Positions 44,712 through 56,245 of a stretch of 64,000 bases of DNA are shown here, piece by piece; the first letter of the stretch is position 1, and each line of letters starts with the position of its first letter. The stretch lies in the NCBI GenBank assembly GCA_010672825.2, contig JAAHFU020000004.1:372001-436000 (forward strand), written 5' to 3'. This DNA comes from Leptolyngbya sp. SIO1E4. GTDB lineage: Bacteria; Cyanobacteriota; Cyanobacteriia; Phormidesmidales; Phormidesmidaceae. A model generated the notes under the pieces. The model saw only the letters and a list, made by a program, of their open reading frames with translations. It was not told the DNA's origin and did no database searches. The translations under genes were made by a program, and so were the position numbers.

Positions 44712-45740
44712 TCATGCCATTTGCCATGTCATCTCTTCCCCTGCCCGTAAAGGGACGAGTCCAGATTCAGACAGTAGCAGCTCCTCAGGAATGCGCCAAG
44801 GTGTTTTGATCAAGGTGATTTGCTCAGTATTGCGGGGTAGGTGATAAAAGTCTGGGCCGTGAAAGCTGGCGAAAGCTTCAAGTTTATCGAGGGCATCAAC
44901 GCTTTCAAACGCTTCTGCATACAGCTCCAGGGCGTGCAAGGCTGAATAGCACCCCGCACAGCCACAGGACGTTTCTTTGCTGTCGCGAGAGTGGGGGGCG
45001 CTATCGGTCCCCAGAAAAAACTTAGGACTGCCAGAGGTAGCCGCTTGCAAAATTGCTCGGCGATGCACCTCATGTTTCAAAATCGGCAGGCAATAAAAGT
45101 GGGGACGAATCCCCCCTTTGAATAGGATGTTGCGGTTAAACAATAGGTGTTGTGGCGTGATTGTTGCCGCGATGTTGTCAGTCGCCATGACAAACTGCAC
45201 AGCATCTGAGGTGGTGATGTGCTCAAGCACCACGCGCAGCTTGGGAAACCGCTGTTTGAGGGGAGCCAAATGTTTCTCGATAAAGACTTTCTCGCGATCG
45301 AACACATCCACATCTTTATCGGTCACTTCCCCGTGTAGCAGTAAAGGCATGTCTACCTGCTGCATCGCTTCAAAGACGCGATCGCACCGCTGAATGTCTG
45401 TCACACCGAAGTCTGAATTGGTCGTTGCACCGGCTGGATAGTACTTGACTGCTTTGACAAACTGCGAGGCTTTGGCTGCGACAATTTCTTTGGGGTCGGT
45501 ATTGTCGGTGAGGTAAAGCGTCATCAGTGGCTCAAACTGTTTGCCAGCCGGAATGGCTGCGATGATGCGATCGCGATAGGCGGCAGCATCGGCTACCGAG
45601 CGCACTGGAGGCTTCAAATTCGGCATGATGATGGCGCGGTTAAACTGACGCACCGTATGTGGCAAAACCGCTTTCAGCAATGCCCCGTCACGTACATGCA
45701 GATGCCAGTCGTCGGGTTGGGTGATGGTGAGCGTTTGCAT
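44712..45740 (-). CDS. pyrC: Dihydroorotase
   Basis: 342 residues, normal for class II PyrC. Zinc-site His13 and His15 (DWHLHVRDG), the Lys to be carbamylated ([17 protein letters not shown]), [15 protein letters not shown], and the last Asp ligand ([10 protein letters not shown]). It cyclises N-carbamoyl-aspartate to dihydroorotate in pyrimidine synthesis. Monocistronic. Confidence 0.96.
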   Translation of the reverse strand: MQTLTITQPDDWHLHVRDGALLKAVLPHTVRQFNRAIIMPNLKPPVRSVADAAAYRDRIIAAIPAGKQFEPLMTLYLTDNTDPKEIVAAKASQFVKAVKYYPAGATTNSDFGVTDIQRCDRVFEAMQQVDMPLLLHGEVTDKDVDVFDREKVFIEKHLAPLKQRFPKLRVVLEHITTSDAVQFVMATDNIAATITPQHLLFNRNILFKGGIRPHFYCLPILKHEVHRRAILQAATSGSPKFFLGTDSAPHSRDSKETSCGCAGCYSALHALELYAEAFESVDALDKLEAFASFHGPDFYHLPRNTEQITLIKTPWRIPEELLLSESGLVPLRAGEEMTWQMA

Positions 45741-45810
45741 TTTTGAATCATAAAACAGCTAGCAATGGGGCGAAGGCGTGGGGAATTTAGGGGTTGTCAG
45801 GGGCTTGTAG

Positions 45811-45905
45811 TTTTGTTCAGGTGAGTCCGGTACATCTGGGTAAAGACAGGGTCTAGGGTTTGGGGTCTAGGTTCAGGGGTTTGGGGTTTGGGATATGCAG
45901 GCTAA
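45811..45905 (-). repeat. Interspersed repeat, copy G
   Basis: Reversed copy with TTGTTCAGGTGAGTCCGGTA, GGGTCTAGGGTTTGGGGTC, a second degenerate GGGGTTTGGGGTTTGGG core, and ATATGCAGGCTAA. Its left end is diverged. Confidence 0.8.
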
Positions 45906-45970
45906 GGATATGAAGCATACCCTGGGAAAGGGCTTTACCGACGGCTACCCAGTATCTGGTAGGGTCGCAG

Positions 45971-47362
45971 CTATGATTGCCCTTTCGCGTTCCCGACTTG
46001 TGCGTAAGGTTGAGCAAACAGTTCTGCATCGCTAACCTGATTTTTAGCCGCCCCCTGCCGCCAGTGCTGTTTGGCTACTTTAGTAAATAGCCATCGCCAG
46101 ATGCTAGAGGGCATCAAGGGAATTGGCGTTTTGGCTATCAGTTTGGCAGCATCAGGCGGAACGGTTTGCCCATTCGCGAGGGCCACACTTGCAATATCAA
46201 GCGCCTGAATTACATGCTTAATCGGTAGTTGTCCGGTTTGTTGAGTGGCTTCGATGGGGTGACCTCCGAATAAAGCTTCTCCAGCTCCCATGGCTAAGCT
46301 CCCCAACCAAACCATGCCGGTATCAATAGCAAACCGTTGACAGATGGCTAGAGCCGGAGCGTTATGATGCGCTTCAGGAAAGCCATTATTCGCGATAGCG
46401 AACAGCCGCTTAGGATTTTCCTGACTGTGGGCGGAGAGATGCTCAGCCATTACCTCAAGCGACTTCATCATCAGGAATGGCAGTGAATCGATATAGAGTG
46501 GGAAAGCCAACAGTATCAGATTCGCCCGATCCACAGCCGCGAGAAACTCGGTTTGCCCCTTACCCTTTAGAAGATTTCCTTTAAGTGTCAACGACTCGAT
46601 TTCCCAACCCCGTTGTTTGAGCTGTTGCAACACGTATCCGCCCAAAACGCCAGAGGTGCTGGGGGATTTCACCTTAGGACTCCCGATGATCAGCAATGCT
46701 CGCCCTGGGGTATCCATTGCTGGAGCCGTCGTAATGGCCGTTTCTGGGGGTGACATCAGTGAGGTAACCGCTTCACCCACAGGAAGCGCGTCATTCCTGG
46801 CCAGCACCGTTTGCAATTGCTGGCGGATCTTTTCTGGCGCATCGGTGCTCAATACAGCATCTGCTGCATAGGTAGGGGCGTGAAAGTTGAGGGCATTGCG
46901 CCCCACCAACACCTTGAATAGGGTGGCTTCCTGATCATTGGGTTGACGTTGGATGCCAATGCCAACCAGTCGTGGATAGTGTGAATATCGGGGCAGGTGA
47001 TGAACTTCACCGTGATATATCCCAAAATCAGGCAAAATCAGCGGGATCCAGCGATCTTGACTCTTCTTAATTTCTGCGGAATACCCCCCAAATGTTATCG
47101 GGGTCAGCAGAATAGTCACATCACTCTGAACGACGGCCTGAGCAATCTCACGCCCGGAATCGGTCTCCAGACAAACCCCCGGTGTTTTTATCCAGCAGCC
47201 AAAGCAGCCGACACAGGAGCCCATTTTGATGTCTCTCAATGAGTAATTTTGCACAGTTGCCCCACTGCTGTGCAGCTCATTCATCAGCATGTCTGACACA
47301 GGGGAAAGGTCTGCATCGCTTGTGCCTGTGCCATCTAGGAGAACGACTGTTTGATTCAACAT
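45971..47362 (-). CDS. Double flavodoxin-like (NADPH-dependent FMN reductase type) protein
   Basis: 463 residues from ATG 47362, with GGGAGG six bases upstream. Two flavodoxin-like halves: residues 1-190 with a Cys-rich loop GSCVGCFGCWIKTPGVC, and 220-400 (RALLIIGSPKVKSPSTS, ANLILLAFPLYIDSLP, RLFAIANNGFPEA). Such proteins bind FMN and may reduce quinones or act with iron-sulfur partners. The Cys cluster in the first half could carry a metal or disulfide. Specific role unknown. Confidence 0.8.
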   Translation of the reverse strand: MLNQTVVLLDGTGTSDADLSPVSDMLMNELHSSGATVQNYSLRDIKMGSCVGCFGCWIKTPGVCLETDSGREIAQAVVQSDVTILLTPITFGGYSAEIKKSQDRWIPLILPDFGIYHGEVHHLPRYSHYPRLVGIGIQRQPNDQEATLFKVLVGRNALNFHAPTYAADAVLSTDAPEKIRQQLQTVLARNDALPVGEAVTSLMSPPETAITTAPAMDTPGRALLIIGSPKVKSPSTSGVLGGYVLQQLKQRGWEIESLTLKGNLLKGKGQTEFLAAVDRANLILLAFPLYIDSLPFLMMKSLEVMAEHLSAHSQENPKRLFAIANNGFPEAHHNAPALAICQRFAIDTGMVWLGSLAMGAGEALFGGHPIEATQQTGQLPIKHVIQALDIASVALANGQTVPPDAAKLIAKTPIPLMPSSIWRWLFTKVAKQHWRQGAAKNQVSDAELFAQPYAQVGNAKGQS

Positions 47363-47687
47363 AGAACCTCCCATAGATTGCCTATTTCAAGGAGATACCC
47401 CAACAGAATCCACCTTGCCATGTCACTCAAAAATGCTCTGTCCCCGATAAGTGCAGAAGCTGGTTAAACTTTGGCCAGTAGTCGCGGATAGCTCAAAAAA
47501 TAACCGCCTGGGGAGCAAACAGACAGAGGTGGTATGGGGCTTTGTCCCATTTGAGACCAACAATCTCCACATAGTCAATTTTACTGGTAATCACTGCATG
47601 GGCAGGCTTGAGTGGCATAGGATATCTCAGCGGTTTATCTTCTCCCTCAATCACAGACATCAATATAAGGTTAGGTGGCAGGGCAGA
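47363..47687. other. Region between atpG and the flavodoxin-like gene
   Basis: 325 bp. It contains a short minus-strand ORF (47493-47660) right after atpG; no other gene, repeat or clear terminator is seen. Confidence 0.45.
47493..47660 (-). CDS. Possible 55-residue protein downstream of atpG
   Basis: Starts MSVIEGEDKPLRYPMP and ends APQAVIF, 28 bp after atpG on the same strand. The sequence looks protein-like (HAVITSKIDYVEIVGLKWDK), and the open frame continues for 21 codons past the stop. It could be a small gene or a decayed C-terminal fragment. Confidence 0.35.
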   Translation of the reverse strand: MSVIEGEDKPLRYPMPLKPAHAVITSKIDYVEIVGLKWDKAPYHLCLFAPQAVIF

Positions 47688-48629
47688 TCAGATGCCTGCG
47701 TTATCTGGTGCCTTAGAACTATGGAAATCTTGAGCTAAGGCTTCAAAGCCAGAGACAATATCGAGCAGTTCTTCGGTGATACTGTCTTGACGCTGCTGTT
47801 GAAAAGTCGCTTTGAGATCAAACAGGCGTTCTTCAATATTTTTCTCTGCAATTCGCATTGAGGCCAGGCGGCTGGCATTTTCACTGGCGAGGGATTCGGC
47901 ACAGGCACGGTAAAGACCGATGAAAAAATGCTGCTGAAATAAGGCCGAAAACAAGCACGCATGATCCATCGTTGCTTGGGGGCGACAACGGGAAGGCCAG
48001 GGTTGTTGCTGCAGCTTTTGCAAATAGAGGTAACTCAATGGAAATAACTGCAACAAGGTGGGACTCGAGACCGTACCCCCAACCGGGCGGTTGTGAAATA
48101 CCCAGATATGGTCTACTTGTCCAGCTTGTCGCCAGCTTTCTAACTGCAGCACAATACTCTGTACCAGCGGTGTAATGCCCCCCACGGAACTAGGCACTGG
48201 CAGACATTGTTCCACCGGTTGATCGATCGCGAGCAGCCCATCGGCAATGCGAGAACCGATGGCAAGTAGCGTTGGCGGAGGCAGGGTTAAACCTTTGGAG
48301 ATGTTAGCCCTACTCAATCGTGCTAGTCGTTCCACCGCAAACGCTACCAGCTGTTGATTGAAGCGACCACACATCCCCTGATCAGTACCAAACACGACCA
48401 TCCCTAGCCGCCGAGGACGACTCGGGCGCTGGGCCGCCAAAGCCTCTGGATTGTGGAGCATCAAAACCTGCAGTCCCATTTCCAGGACGCGAGTATGCTC
48501 TGCTAGAGAGACCACTGCGCTCTCATACTGACGAATGCTGACCGCGGCCAATGCCTTCATCGTTTTGACAATGGATTGAAGTTCTTCAGCCGTTTTGATT
48601 TTGCGCTGGAGGGCTTCGGGGGTGGGCAT
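47688..48629 (-). CDS. atpG: N-ATPase gamma subunit
   Basis: 313 residues, F1 central stalk. The N-terminus MPTPEALQRKIKTAEELQSI and the C-terminal helix (RIAEKNIEERLFDLKATFQQ QRQDSITEELLDIVSGFEAL) pair as the coiled coil. The middle is diverged from housekeeping gamma, as in other N-ATPases. Last gene of the operon; 85 bp with TTTTGAG repeats separate it from atpA. Confidence 0.93.
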   Translation of the reverse strand: MPTPEALQRKIKTAEELQSIVKTMKALAAVSIRQYESAVVSLAEHTRVLEMGLQVLMLHNPEALAAQRPSRPRRLGMVVFGTDQGMCGRFNQQLVAFAVERLARLSRANISKGLTLPPPTLLAIGSRIADGLLAIDQPVEQCLPVPSSVGGITPLVQSIVLQLESWRQAGQVDHIWVFHNRPVGGTVSSPTLLQLFPLSYLYLQKLQQQPWPSRCRPQATMDHACLFSALFQQHFFIGLYRACAESLASENASRLASMRIAEKNIEERLFDLKATFQQQRQDSITEELLDIVSGFEALAQDFHSSKAPDNAGI

Positions 48630-48670
48630 GGTGGAGAGGTGGAGGGTGAGGGGGGAGTAGGGAGATAGGG

Positions 48671-48714
48671 GGAGGAGTTTTGAGTTTTGAGTTTTGAGTT
48701 TTGAATTGCTTCTG
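48671..48714. repeat. TTTTGAG heptamer repeat at the atpA-atpG junction
   Basis: Four TTTTGAG units then AATTGCTTCTGC, the same arrangement as at the atpB-atpE junction (51489-51573). Confidence 0.75.
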
Positions 48715-50250
48715 CTACATTTCCTGTTCCCAATCGGCGCTCTTCAAAATAATCTTTGCCAAATCTAACAACGCTTTGCGATCGCCCGCCGTCAGTTTCT
48801 CGCCAAACAGAATGCGCTGGCAGACATCGGGGAGTTTGGCTTCAACGGCTGGGGCGAGGGTGGATTCGAATGGGGGAATTGTCTCGATCGCTAGGTCATC
48901 GAGAAGACCTTCGTTGGCGGTCAGGAGAAGGGTGATTTGTTGGCTGACGGTGAGGGGATGGTACTGGGCTTGGCCCAGGACGGCTCGAATGCGGCGGCCT
49001 CGGGTGAGGATTTGCTGGGTAGATTCGTCGAGACGGGTGCTGAAGCGGGCGAAGGATTCGAGTTCTTGGAACTGGGAATAGGCCAGCCGCAGATCGCCCG
49101 AAACGGCTCGATAGGCTGGGAATTGGGCGTTGCCGCCGACGCGGGAGACGGAACGTCCTACATCTACTGCAGGCAGAATGCCTTTTTGGAATAGGGTGGG
49201 CGTGAGGTAGATTTGCCCGTCCGTGATGGACACCAGGTTTGTGGGAATGTAAGCAGACAGGTTGCCTGCTTCGGTTTCGACAATGGGCAAGGCCGTAAGG
49301 GAGCCACCGCCTAGCTCAGGGCGCAGACAGGTGGCGCGTTCTAGCAGCCGGGCATGGATGTAGAAAATATCGCCGGGGAAAGCTTCACGACCCGGGGGAC
49401 GACGTAACAGCAGGGACAGTTCTCGATAGGCGCGGGCATGGTGGATCAGGTCGTCGTAGACGATCACGACATCGCGGCCCTGCTCCATAAAGTATTCCGC
49501 CATGGTGGTAGCAGCGTAGGGCGTGATGTACTGCAAGCCGGGGGTGTCTTCACCGCTAGCGACCACGACGACGCAGTAGTCTATGGCTCCCTGGTGGCGT
49601 AAATCGGCAATGAGCTTGGCAACGGCGTCACTGCGTTGACCGATCGCACAGTAGATGCAGATAACGTCTTTGTCCTTTTGATTGAGGATGGTGTCGAGGG
49701 CGATCGCGGTCTTGCCGGTTTGGCGATCGCCCAGAATGAGCTGCCGCTGCCCCCGTCCGATCGGCACTAGCGCGTCGATCACCTTAATGCCAGTTTGTAA
49801 GGGTACTGTCACCGGCACCCGAGCCATAATGGCAGGCGCTGGGCGTTCAATCGGTCGTCGTTCTAATGCTGGCAGTGGCTTGCCTGCGTCTAAAACGCGC
49901 CCCGTGGCATCCAGCACCCGGCCTAGTAATCCTTCTCCCACGGGGGCATCCAGCACCCGACCCGTGCGCTGAACGTCGCCGCCTGCCTTCAGATCGGCAC
50001 GATTATCCAACAACACTAGGCCGACTTCATCCGCGTCCAGATTAAACGCCAGACCAACAGAGCCTTCGGCGAAGCGAACTTGTTCTTGCGATTTCACATT
50101 GGGCAGCCCCGTTGCCCGTGCAATTCCATTACCCACAAAGGTGACAGTGCCTACCTCCTGGCAGGCTAGGGTGAGCGCGCTGTGCTCCACCGCTTGAGCG
50201 AAGTGATGCAGCGTTTCTGTCAGCAGAGGGGTGAGCATGTCTGATGTCAT
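48715..50250 (-). CDS. atpA: N-ATPase alpha subunit
   Basis: 511 residues. Walker A GDRQTGKT (174-181) in [18 protein letters not shown], and nucleotide-site and interface motifs ([40 protein letters not shown]-equivalent [17 protein letters not shown]). Forms the alpha3beta3 headpiece. It lies in the operon between b and gamma. Confidence 0.96.
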   Translation of the reverse strand: MTSDMLTPLLTETLHHFAQAVEHSALTLACQEVGTVTFVGNGIARATGLPNVKSQEQVRFAEGSVGLAFNLDADEVGLVLLDNRADLKAGGDVQRTGRVLDAPVGEGLLGRVLDATGRVLDAGKPLPALERRPIERPAPAIMARVPVTVPLQTGIKVIDALVPIGRGQRQLILGDRQTGKTAIALDTILNQKDKDVICIYCAIGQRSDAVAKLIADLRHQGAIDYCVVVVASGEDTPGLQYITPYAATTMAEYFMEQGRDVVIVYDDLIHHARAYRELSLLLRRPPGREAFPGDIFYIHARLLERATCLRPELGGGSLTALPIVETEAGNLSAYIPTNLVSITDGQIYLTPTLFQKGILPAVDVGRSVSRVGGNAQFPAYRAVSGDLRLAYSQFQELESFARFSTRLDESTQQILTRGRRIRAVLGQAQYHPLTVSQQITLLLTANEGLLDDLAIETIPPFESTLAPAVEAKLPDVCQRILFGEKLTAGDRKALLDLAKIILKSADWEQEM

Positions 50251-50311
50251 GGGTTGGGGGGGAGGCGATGGGGAGAGTGGGTGTATTGGAAGCGTATTGT
50301 TATGGAGCTCT

Positions 50312-51109
50312 CTAGGCGGAGAGCGGATTTGGCTCAGCTTTCACTGGGTGTTGATCCAGGATGCGGGCTAGGGTTTGCTCCAGGTTGTCGAGGTAGGCGG
50401 CCAAGTTCCACTCCAGTTTGTAGCCGGGGGCTCTCAGCTCAATGCCGCAGCCGAGGGCAGCGTTAACTTCAAACTGCGGGGCGATCGCCTGACCCAGGGT
50501 CGCTGCCTGTACCGCTTTCGTGAGGGCATGCTGGGTGGCTTCTGTTAACGGAAAGCTGCTGCGAATCACCACTGGCCCCCCCTCAGCCCGGCTCAATGCT
50601 GCCCGTAGACCTTGTTTCTCTGACTCTGGTGTCTGGCCTAGCTGATTTAAGAACGTTTCCACCATCTGCTGCTCCAGGTCAGCATCTGCCAGATCGGTCA
50701 GCACCTGGCGTACTGTTTGAGTCAGCTGATAGGTGGCCTGCTGACGAAAGGCTCGTAAAACCCCCGTTTTCTCTTGCTCTAACGCTTGGTACCAGCCGCT
50801 TTTGAGGGTGTTCACCTCCTCTCTGGCCTGCTTTAGCAGGGTAAGGCGCTGTTCTTGGAGGTGCGATCGCACCTGAGCCTGTCGCTGGTTGCGGTGGGCA
50901 ACAAAGTCTTGTTGCATCTGCTGCAGTCGTTCTGCTTCTTGCTGGGCTGCCGTCTCCTGCTGTTTCGCCTGTTCCAGCCGTTCGGCGATCGTCTGCTCTC
51001 GCTGGGCCATGGCCCGGGTGATCGGGCCATAGAGAAAATGCCGCAGCAGCACCACCAAAATCAAAAAGTTAACGATCTGCGCCAGAACAGTAAACGGATC
51101 AATGAGCAT
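50312..51109 (-). CDS. atpF: N-ATPase b subunit, long form
   Basis: 265 residues, far longer than a normal b subunit (~165). One N-terminal membrane helix ([20 protein letters not shown]), a long coiled coil ([20 protein letters not shown]), then a C-terminal domain ([37 protein letters not shown]) resembling the delta subunit's C-terminal part. This operon has no separate delta gene, so this subunit probably fills that role. Three bases separate it from atpE. Confidence 0.93.
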   Translation of the reverse strand: MLIDPFTVLAQIVNFLILVVLLRHFLYGPITRAMAQREQTIAERLEQAKQQETAAQQEAERLQQMQQDFVAHRNQRQAQVRSHLQEQRLTLLKQAREEVNTLKSGWYQALEQEKTGVLRAFRQQATYQLTQTVRQVLTDLADADLEQQMVETFLNQLGQTPESEKQGLRAALSRAEGGPVVIRSSFPLTEATQHALTKAVQAATLGQAIAPQFEVNAALGCGIELRAPGYKLEWNLAAYLDNLEQTLARILDQHPVKAEPNPLSA

Positions 51110-51112
51110 CGG

Positions 51113-51391
51113 CTACCCTCCTGCCTGGGTGGTCACGTAGGCCCAAAACGGATTGGCAAAAATCAAAATGAGTGTGATGACAAAGCAATAAATCGCCGTT
51201 GATTCCACCAGCGCCATGCCCACAAACAGGGTGCGAGTGATGGTATTGGCCTCGTCTGGTTGTTGAGCCAGGGCGCTGAGGGCCTGTGCCAAGGCACGCC
51301 CTTCCCCAAGTGCTGGTGCAATGGAGCCAATGGCGATAGTCAACCCCGCAACCACAATCGAGGCCATACCAACAAGCGCCACATTATCCAT
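51113..51391 (-). CDS. atpE: N-ATPase c subunit (ring)
   Basis: 92 residues from ATG 51389-51391. The frame continues upstream through heptamer repeats, but the normal start is MDNVALVGMASIVVAG. Two membrane helices joined by the loop AQQPDE. The ion site shows Glu30 (ALGEGRALAQ) and Glu63-Ser64-Thr65 with Tyr68 (LVESTAIYCF), the Na+-type ligand set, as described for sodium-translocating rings. Confidence 0.95.
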   Translation of the reverse strand: MDNVALVGMASIVVAGLTIAIGSIAPALGEGRALAQALSALAQQPDEANTITRTLFVGMALVESTAIYCFVITLILIFANPFWAYVTTQAGG

Positions 51392-51573
51392 GAGAAACCT
51401 CCGTGTTTTGGTGTTTGACTTTGGGGGTGGGGAGAGAGGGGGTGAAGGGAGGAGGAGGGGTGTAAGGAGGAGAGGGGTGTAGGGGGGGAGTTTTGAGTTT
51501 TGAGTTTTGAATTGCTTCTGCCTTTTGCCTTCTGCCTTTTGCCCTCTGCCTTCTGCCTTCTGCCTTCTTTCTC
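51392..51573. repeat. Repeat-filled atpB-atpE junction
   Basis: 182 bp: purine-rich sequence (51420-51488), TTTTGAG heptamers, AATTGCTTCTGCC, then CTTCTGC/CTTTTGC heptamers (about 51515-51570). It resembles the 48671-48714 repeat. It is not coding, though a frame runs through it. Confidence 0.75.
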
Positions 51574-52272
51574 TCACTCCTCTGTTGAAGAATTAGACAT
51601 ATCTGTTGGGGTCTGTACTTCGGTGGCGGCGGCGATAAACACCATTGCCAGCACGGCAAAAATATAGGCTTGAATCAGCCCTGTCAGCAGTCCAAACATC
51701 TGCATGACGACTGGAAAGACTAGGGGGGCGATGGAGAGCAGAATGGCCACAATCATGGTGCCGCTCATAACGTTGCCAAACAGCCGCACGGCCAGGGAGA
51801 TAATCCGTGACACGTCGCTGATCAGGTTAAAGGGCAGCATGATTGGCGTCGGTTCTATATATTGCCTCAGGTACGATCGCCAGCCCTGCTGACGGATGCC
51901 GAACAGGGGCACTGCCACAAATACGCAAATGGCGAGTGCTGCTGTCGTAGACAGGGAGCCGGTAGGTGGCTGATAGCCGGGCAAAATGCTCAGCAGATTT
52001 GAGGTGGCGATAAAAATAAAGAGGGTGCCAACAAAGGGCAGATAAGGTTGAGGCTCCTGCTCGCTGATGTCGCGAATTTGATTCTCAATGCCCAACACCA
52101 GCACTTCTAGCAGGTTTTGCCCGGGTGAAATCTGTGTCGCAGCCGATAGCCTGCGCGTCACCCACCAGGAAACCAGGGTGAGTAGCCCCATCACAAACCA
52201 GGTGAAGACCAGGGTAGCGTTGAGGGTGATTGGCCCGAGCGGTATGGGAAGTTGATCGGGGGTAAGGTTCAT
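51574..52272 (-). CDS. atpB: N-ATPase a subunit
   Basis: 232 residues from ATG 52272, which overlaps the atpR stop by four bases. Membrane protein with about six helices. The essential stator Arg is Arg163 (AVRLFGNVMSG); the C-terminal helix GLIQAYIFAVLAMVFIAAA is typical. It carries ions to and from the c ring. Confidence 0.95.
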   Translation of the reverse strand: MNLTPDQLPIPLGPITLNATLVFTWFVMGLLTLVSWWVTRRLSAATQISPGQNLLEVLVLGIENQIRDISEQEPQPYLPFVGTLFIFIATSNLLSILPGYQPPTGSLSTTAALAICVFVAVPLFGIRQQGWRSYLRQYIEPTPIMLPFNLISDVSRIISLAVRLFGNVMSGTMIVAILLSIAPLVFPVVMQMFGLLTGLIQAYIFAVLAMVFIAAATEVQTPTDMSNSSTEE

Positions 52273-52580
52273 GGGCGATCGACAATAGGAACCAGCAGGC
52301 GAATCATCATGAGCAGGCGGCTGAGCCAAACTCCAACACTGAGGAGCAAAACCGTTTGCAGGGGTGGGGCGATGGCGTGTTGTAGTAACCAAGCCCCGCC
52401 CCCCAGTAGAATCGCCAAACGGACCAAAAAGCTCAGCCCGATGTTTAGGAAAGGATGACGCCAACGGGGTAGGCGTTGAAGGGTCATCCACAGCCCTCCA
52501 AAGTAAGCGCTGCCTAAGCTCAGACCGGCTAAAACCAGGAGTGGCCAGCGGAATAAGTCGATGTTCATATTAATTGCCAT
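52269..52580 (-). CDS. atpR: N-ATPase-specific subunit AtpR
   Basis: 103 residues, three membrane helices (LVLAGLSLGSAYFGGLWMT; LSFLVRLAILLGGGAWLL; LLLSVGVWLSRLLMMIRLLV) with conserved Arg residues near LVRLAI and LSRLLMM. AtpR is found only in N-ATPase operons and probably helps assemble the c ring or neutralise its Glu residues. Confidence 0.88.
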   Translation of the reverse strand: MAINMNIDLFRWPLLVLAGLSLGSAYFGGLWMTLQRLPRWRHPFLNIGLSFLVRLAILLGGGAWLLQHAIAPPLQTVLLLSVGVWLSRLLMMIRLLVPIVDRP

Positions 52581-52589
52581 GGTGGCGGT

Positions 52590-52895
52590 TTAATCACGCT
52601 GACTCTCCTTCGTTACCCAGTACCAGGCGTTCCAGCAGCCCAGGCCCACCCCCACAGCCAACAGCATCAGCGTCCAGGAATACTGGCTGTCGACATGTCG
52701 GTCAATCCAGACCCCCAGGGCGACCCCCATCAACGTCGGCAACGTAACGGCCCAGCCCACCATGCCAAACATCCCCAGGGCGAACCACACCTGTTTACGG
52801 GTCTGACGAGCTTTCAGCTTGCGGCGGGCTTTTTCACCAATGTTGTCCAGAAACGAATGATGGTCTGAGGAATTCTCTGGACTGGGCTTTGACAT
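52590..52895 (-). CDS. atpQ: N-ATPase-specific subunit AtpQ (AtpI-like)
   Basis: 101 residues: a charged N-terminal stretch, then two membrane helices (FALGMFGMVGWAVTLPTLMG and LMLLAVGVGLGCWNAWYWV) around GVWIDRHVDS. The ATG immediately follows the atpC TAA, so it is coupled. AtpQ/AtpI-type proteins assist ring assembly. Confidence 0.88.
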   Translation of the reverse strand: MSKPSPENSSDHHSFLDNIGEKARRKLKARQTRKQVWFALGMFGMVGWAVTLPTLMGVALGVWIDRHVDSQYSWTLMLLAVGVGLGCWNAWYWVTKESQRD

Positions 52896-54691
<1,796 letters not shown>

Positions 54692-54846
54692 CTATTGATT
54701 GCTGGTGGTGTTGCTGGTGTCGTCACCGCTCAGTGACCGGCTGACAGGCTTTTGAGAACACCCTTCAACCTTCCACGATTAAGTTATCGGGAGAGTATGA
54801 GGATGTTGTGAAGAAACGCCTGACTCCTGGATTCAACTGAACAAGA

Positions 54847-54891
54847 CCAGATTCAAACCAGCCAGATTCAAACCAGCCAGATTCAAACCAG
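54847..54891. repeat. Three 15-bp tandem repeats at the 3' end of the hydrolase gene
   Basis: Three copies of CCAGATTCAAACCAG. The hydrolase stop codon (54883-54885) lies in the last unit. Confidence 0.8.
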
Positions 54892-55548
54892 ATATTGTTG
54901 AAACCATTGGCTGGCGAGTTGGGCGACCTGTTCTAAGGCGCCGGGTTCCTCAAACAGATGGGTTGCCCCCGGAATCATCTCCAGACGCTTGGTGGCAGTG
55001 AGGTACTCATACGCTTTTCGATTCAGGGTGATAACGGGCAAGTCTTGTTCCCCCACAATGAGCAAGATAGGGACTTGGATCCGAGTCAGTGCAGATCCGG
55101 CCAAGTCGGGTCGCCCGCCGCGTGAAACAACGGTTTTGATTAACGCTGGACGGGCCGTCGCCGCGATTAGCGCCGCTGCGCTGCCAGTGCTGGCTCCGAA
55201 GTAGCCAATGGTGAGGGGGCGAGTGGTGGGGGTCTGACGTATCCAGTCAGTGACCTCAATCAATCGGGTTGTTAACAAGCCAATGTCAAAGCGGAGACGT
55301 CGGGTTTGTTGATCAACCTGTTCTTCTTCAACCGTTAGCAGATCAAACAGCAGAGTCGCCAATCCGGCCTCCTGCAAAACTTCTGCCACGTAGCAATTGC
55401 GAGGGCTATGGCGACTGCTACCGCTGCCATGGGCAAATAGAACAATCCCCTGGGCGCTGGGGGGTATCACCAGATTGCCGGTTAATTGCACCGAGCCTGC
55501 TGTGATTGAGATTAAGGCGTTGTGATTGGGTTTGGGGAAGGTCTTCAT
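54883..55548 (-). CDS. Alpha/beta hydrolase (dienelactone hydrolase-like)
   Basis: 221 residues from ATG 55548, with GGGAGA just upstream; the start lies two bases past the preceding stop. HG motif FAHGSGSSRHSPRN, nucleophile Ser in GYFGASTGSAAAL, acid region ILLIVGEQDLPV and His in GATHLFEEPGAL. A serine hydrolase of unknown substrate. Coupled to the phosphoribosyltransferase; this pair occurs in other bacteria as a linked unit. Confidence 0.88.
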   Translation of the reverse strand: MKTFPKPNHNALISITAGSVQLTGNLVIPPSAQGIVLFAHGSGSSRHSPRNCYVAEVLQEAGLATLLFDLLTVEEEQVDQQTRRLRFDIGLLTTRLIEVTDWIRQTPTTRPLTIGYFGASTGSAAALIAATARPALIKTVVSRGGRPDLAGSALTRIQVPILLIVGEQDLPVITLNRKAYEYLTATKRLEMIPGATHLFEEPGALEQVAQLASQWFQQYLV

Positions 55549-55549
55549 G

Positions 55550-56245
55550 TCATCTCCCATTCCGGGCAGCAGGGGTGGGCGCAGTGGAGATGAGGGTGTG
55601 GGTCTTGCGCGATCGGGCAAGGAGTTCGCGCACCTCATCATCGCTTGTTTGGGCGAAGTGCTCGTACCAAAGGCCGATGGCATAAAAGGGCTCAGGCGTG
55701 ATTAAGCAAACCACCCGATCAGCTTCAGCCTTTAAGGTTTGGCAGGTTTGGGAAGGGGCGACTGGAACCGCCACAACGATTTGCTGGGGCTGTTGCAATT
55801 TCAGGAGGGCGATCGCAGCTCGCATCGTTGCCCCTGTGGCGATGCCATCGTCAATGAGAAGGAGGGTTCGATCCTGAAGTTCAGGGTGAGGACGATCGCC
55901 CCGATAGGCCCGGTCTCGCCGCTGCAGTTCCCGGAGTTCTCGGGCGGCAACCTGTTCTACGGTATGGTCCGAAATGTTCAGCCAGTTGAGGATGTTGTAG
56001 TTGAGCACCTGCACGCCATCAGCGGCGATCGCCCCCATAGCCAACTCTTTGTGTCCAGGAACGCCCAGCTTCCGCACCAGACAGATATCTAGGGGAGCCT
56101 GTAAAGCCCGAGCCACCTCATAGGCCACGGGGATGCCGCCCCGAGGCAGCCCCAATACCCATACATCGGGCCGCTCACGATAGGCTTTGAGCTGGGTTGC
56201 CAGTTGGCGTCCTGCCTCCGCGCGATCTCGAAATCGAGTCCTCAT
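55550..56245 (-). CDS. Phosphoribosyltransferase family protein
   Basis: 231 residues. The PRPP-binding motif is LLLIDDGIATGAT (128-140), with LGLPRGGIPVAYEVARAL (31-48) and CLVRKLGVPGHKELAMGAIA. It is of the uncharacterised ComF-like/hydrolase-linked type, so the base substrate cannot be told. First gene of a two-gene operon with the alpha/beta hydrolase. Confidence 0.88.
   Translation of the reverse strand: MRTRFRDRAEAGRQLATQLKAYRERPDVWVLGLPRGGIPVAYEVARALQAPLDICLVRKLGVPGHKELAMGAIAADGVQVLNYNILNWLNISDHTVEQVAARELRELQRRDRAYRGDRPHPELQDRTLLLIDDGIATGATMRAAIALLKLQQPQQIVVAVPVAPSQTCQTLKAEADRVVCLITPEPFYAIGLWYEHFAQTSDDEVRELLARSRKTHTLISTAPTPAARNGR

Noticed and set aside
51392-51577. N-terminal extension of atpE through heptamer repeats
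   Set aside because: The extension is low-complexity repeat sequence; the conserved c-subunit start is MDNVALV at 51391.
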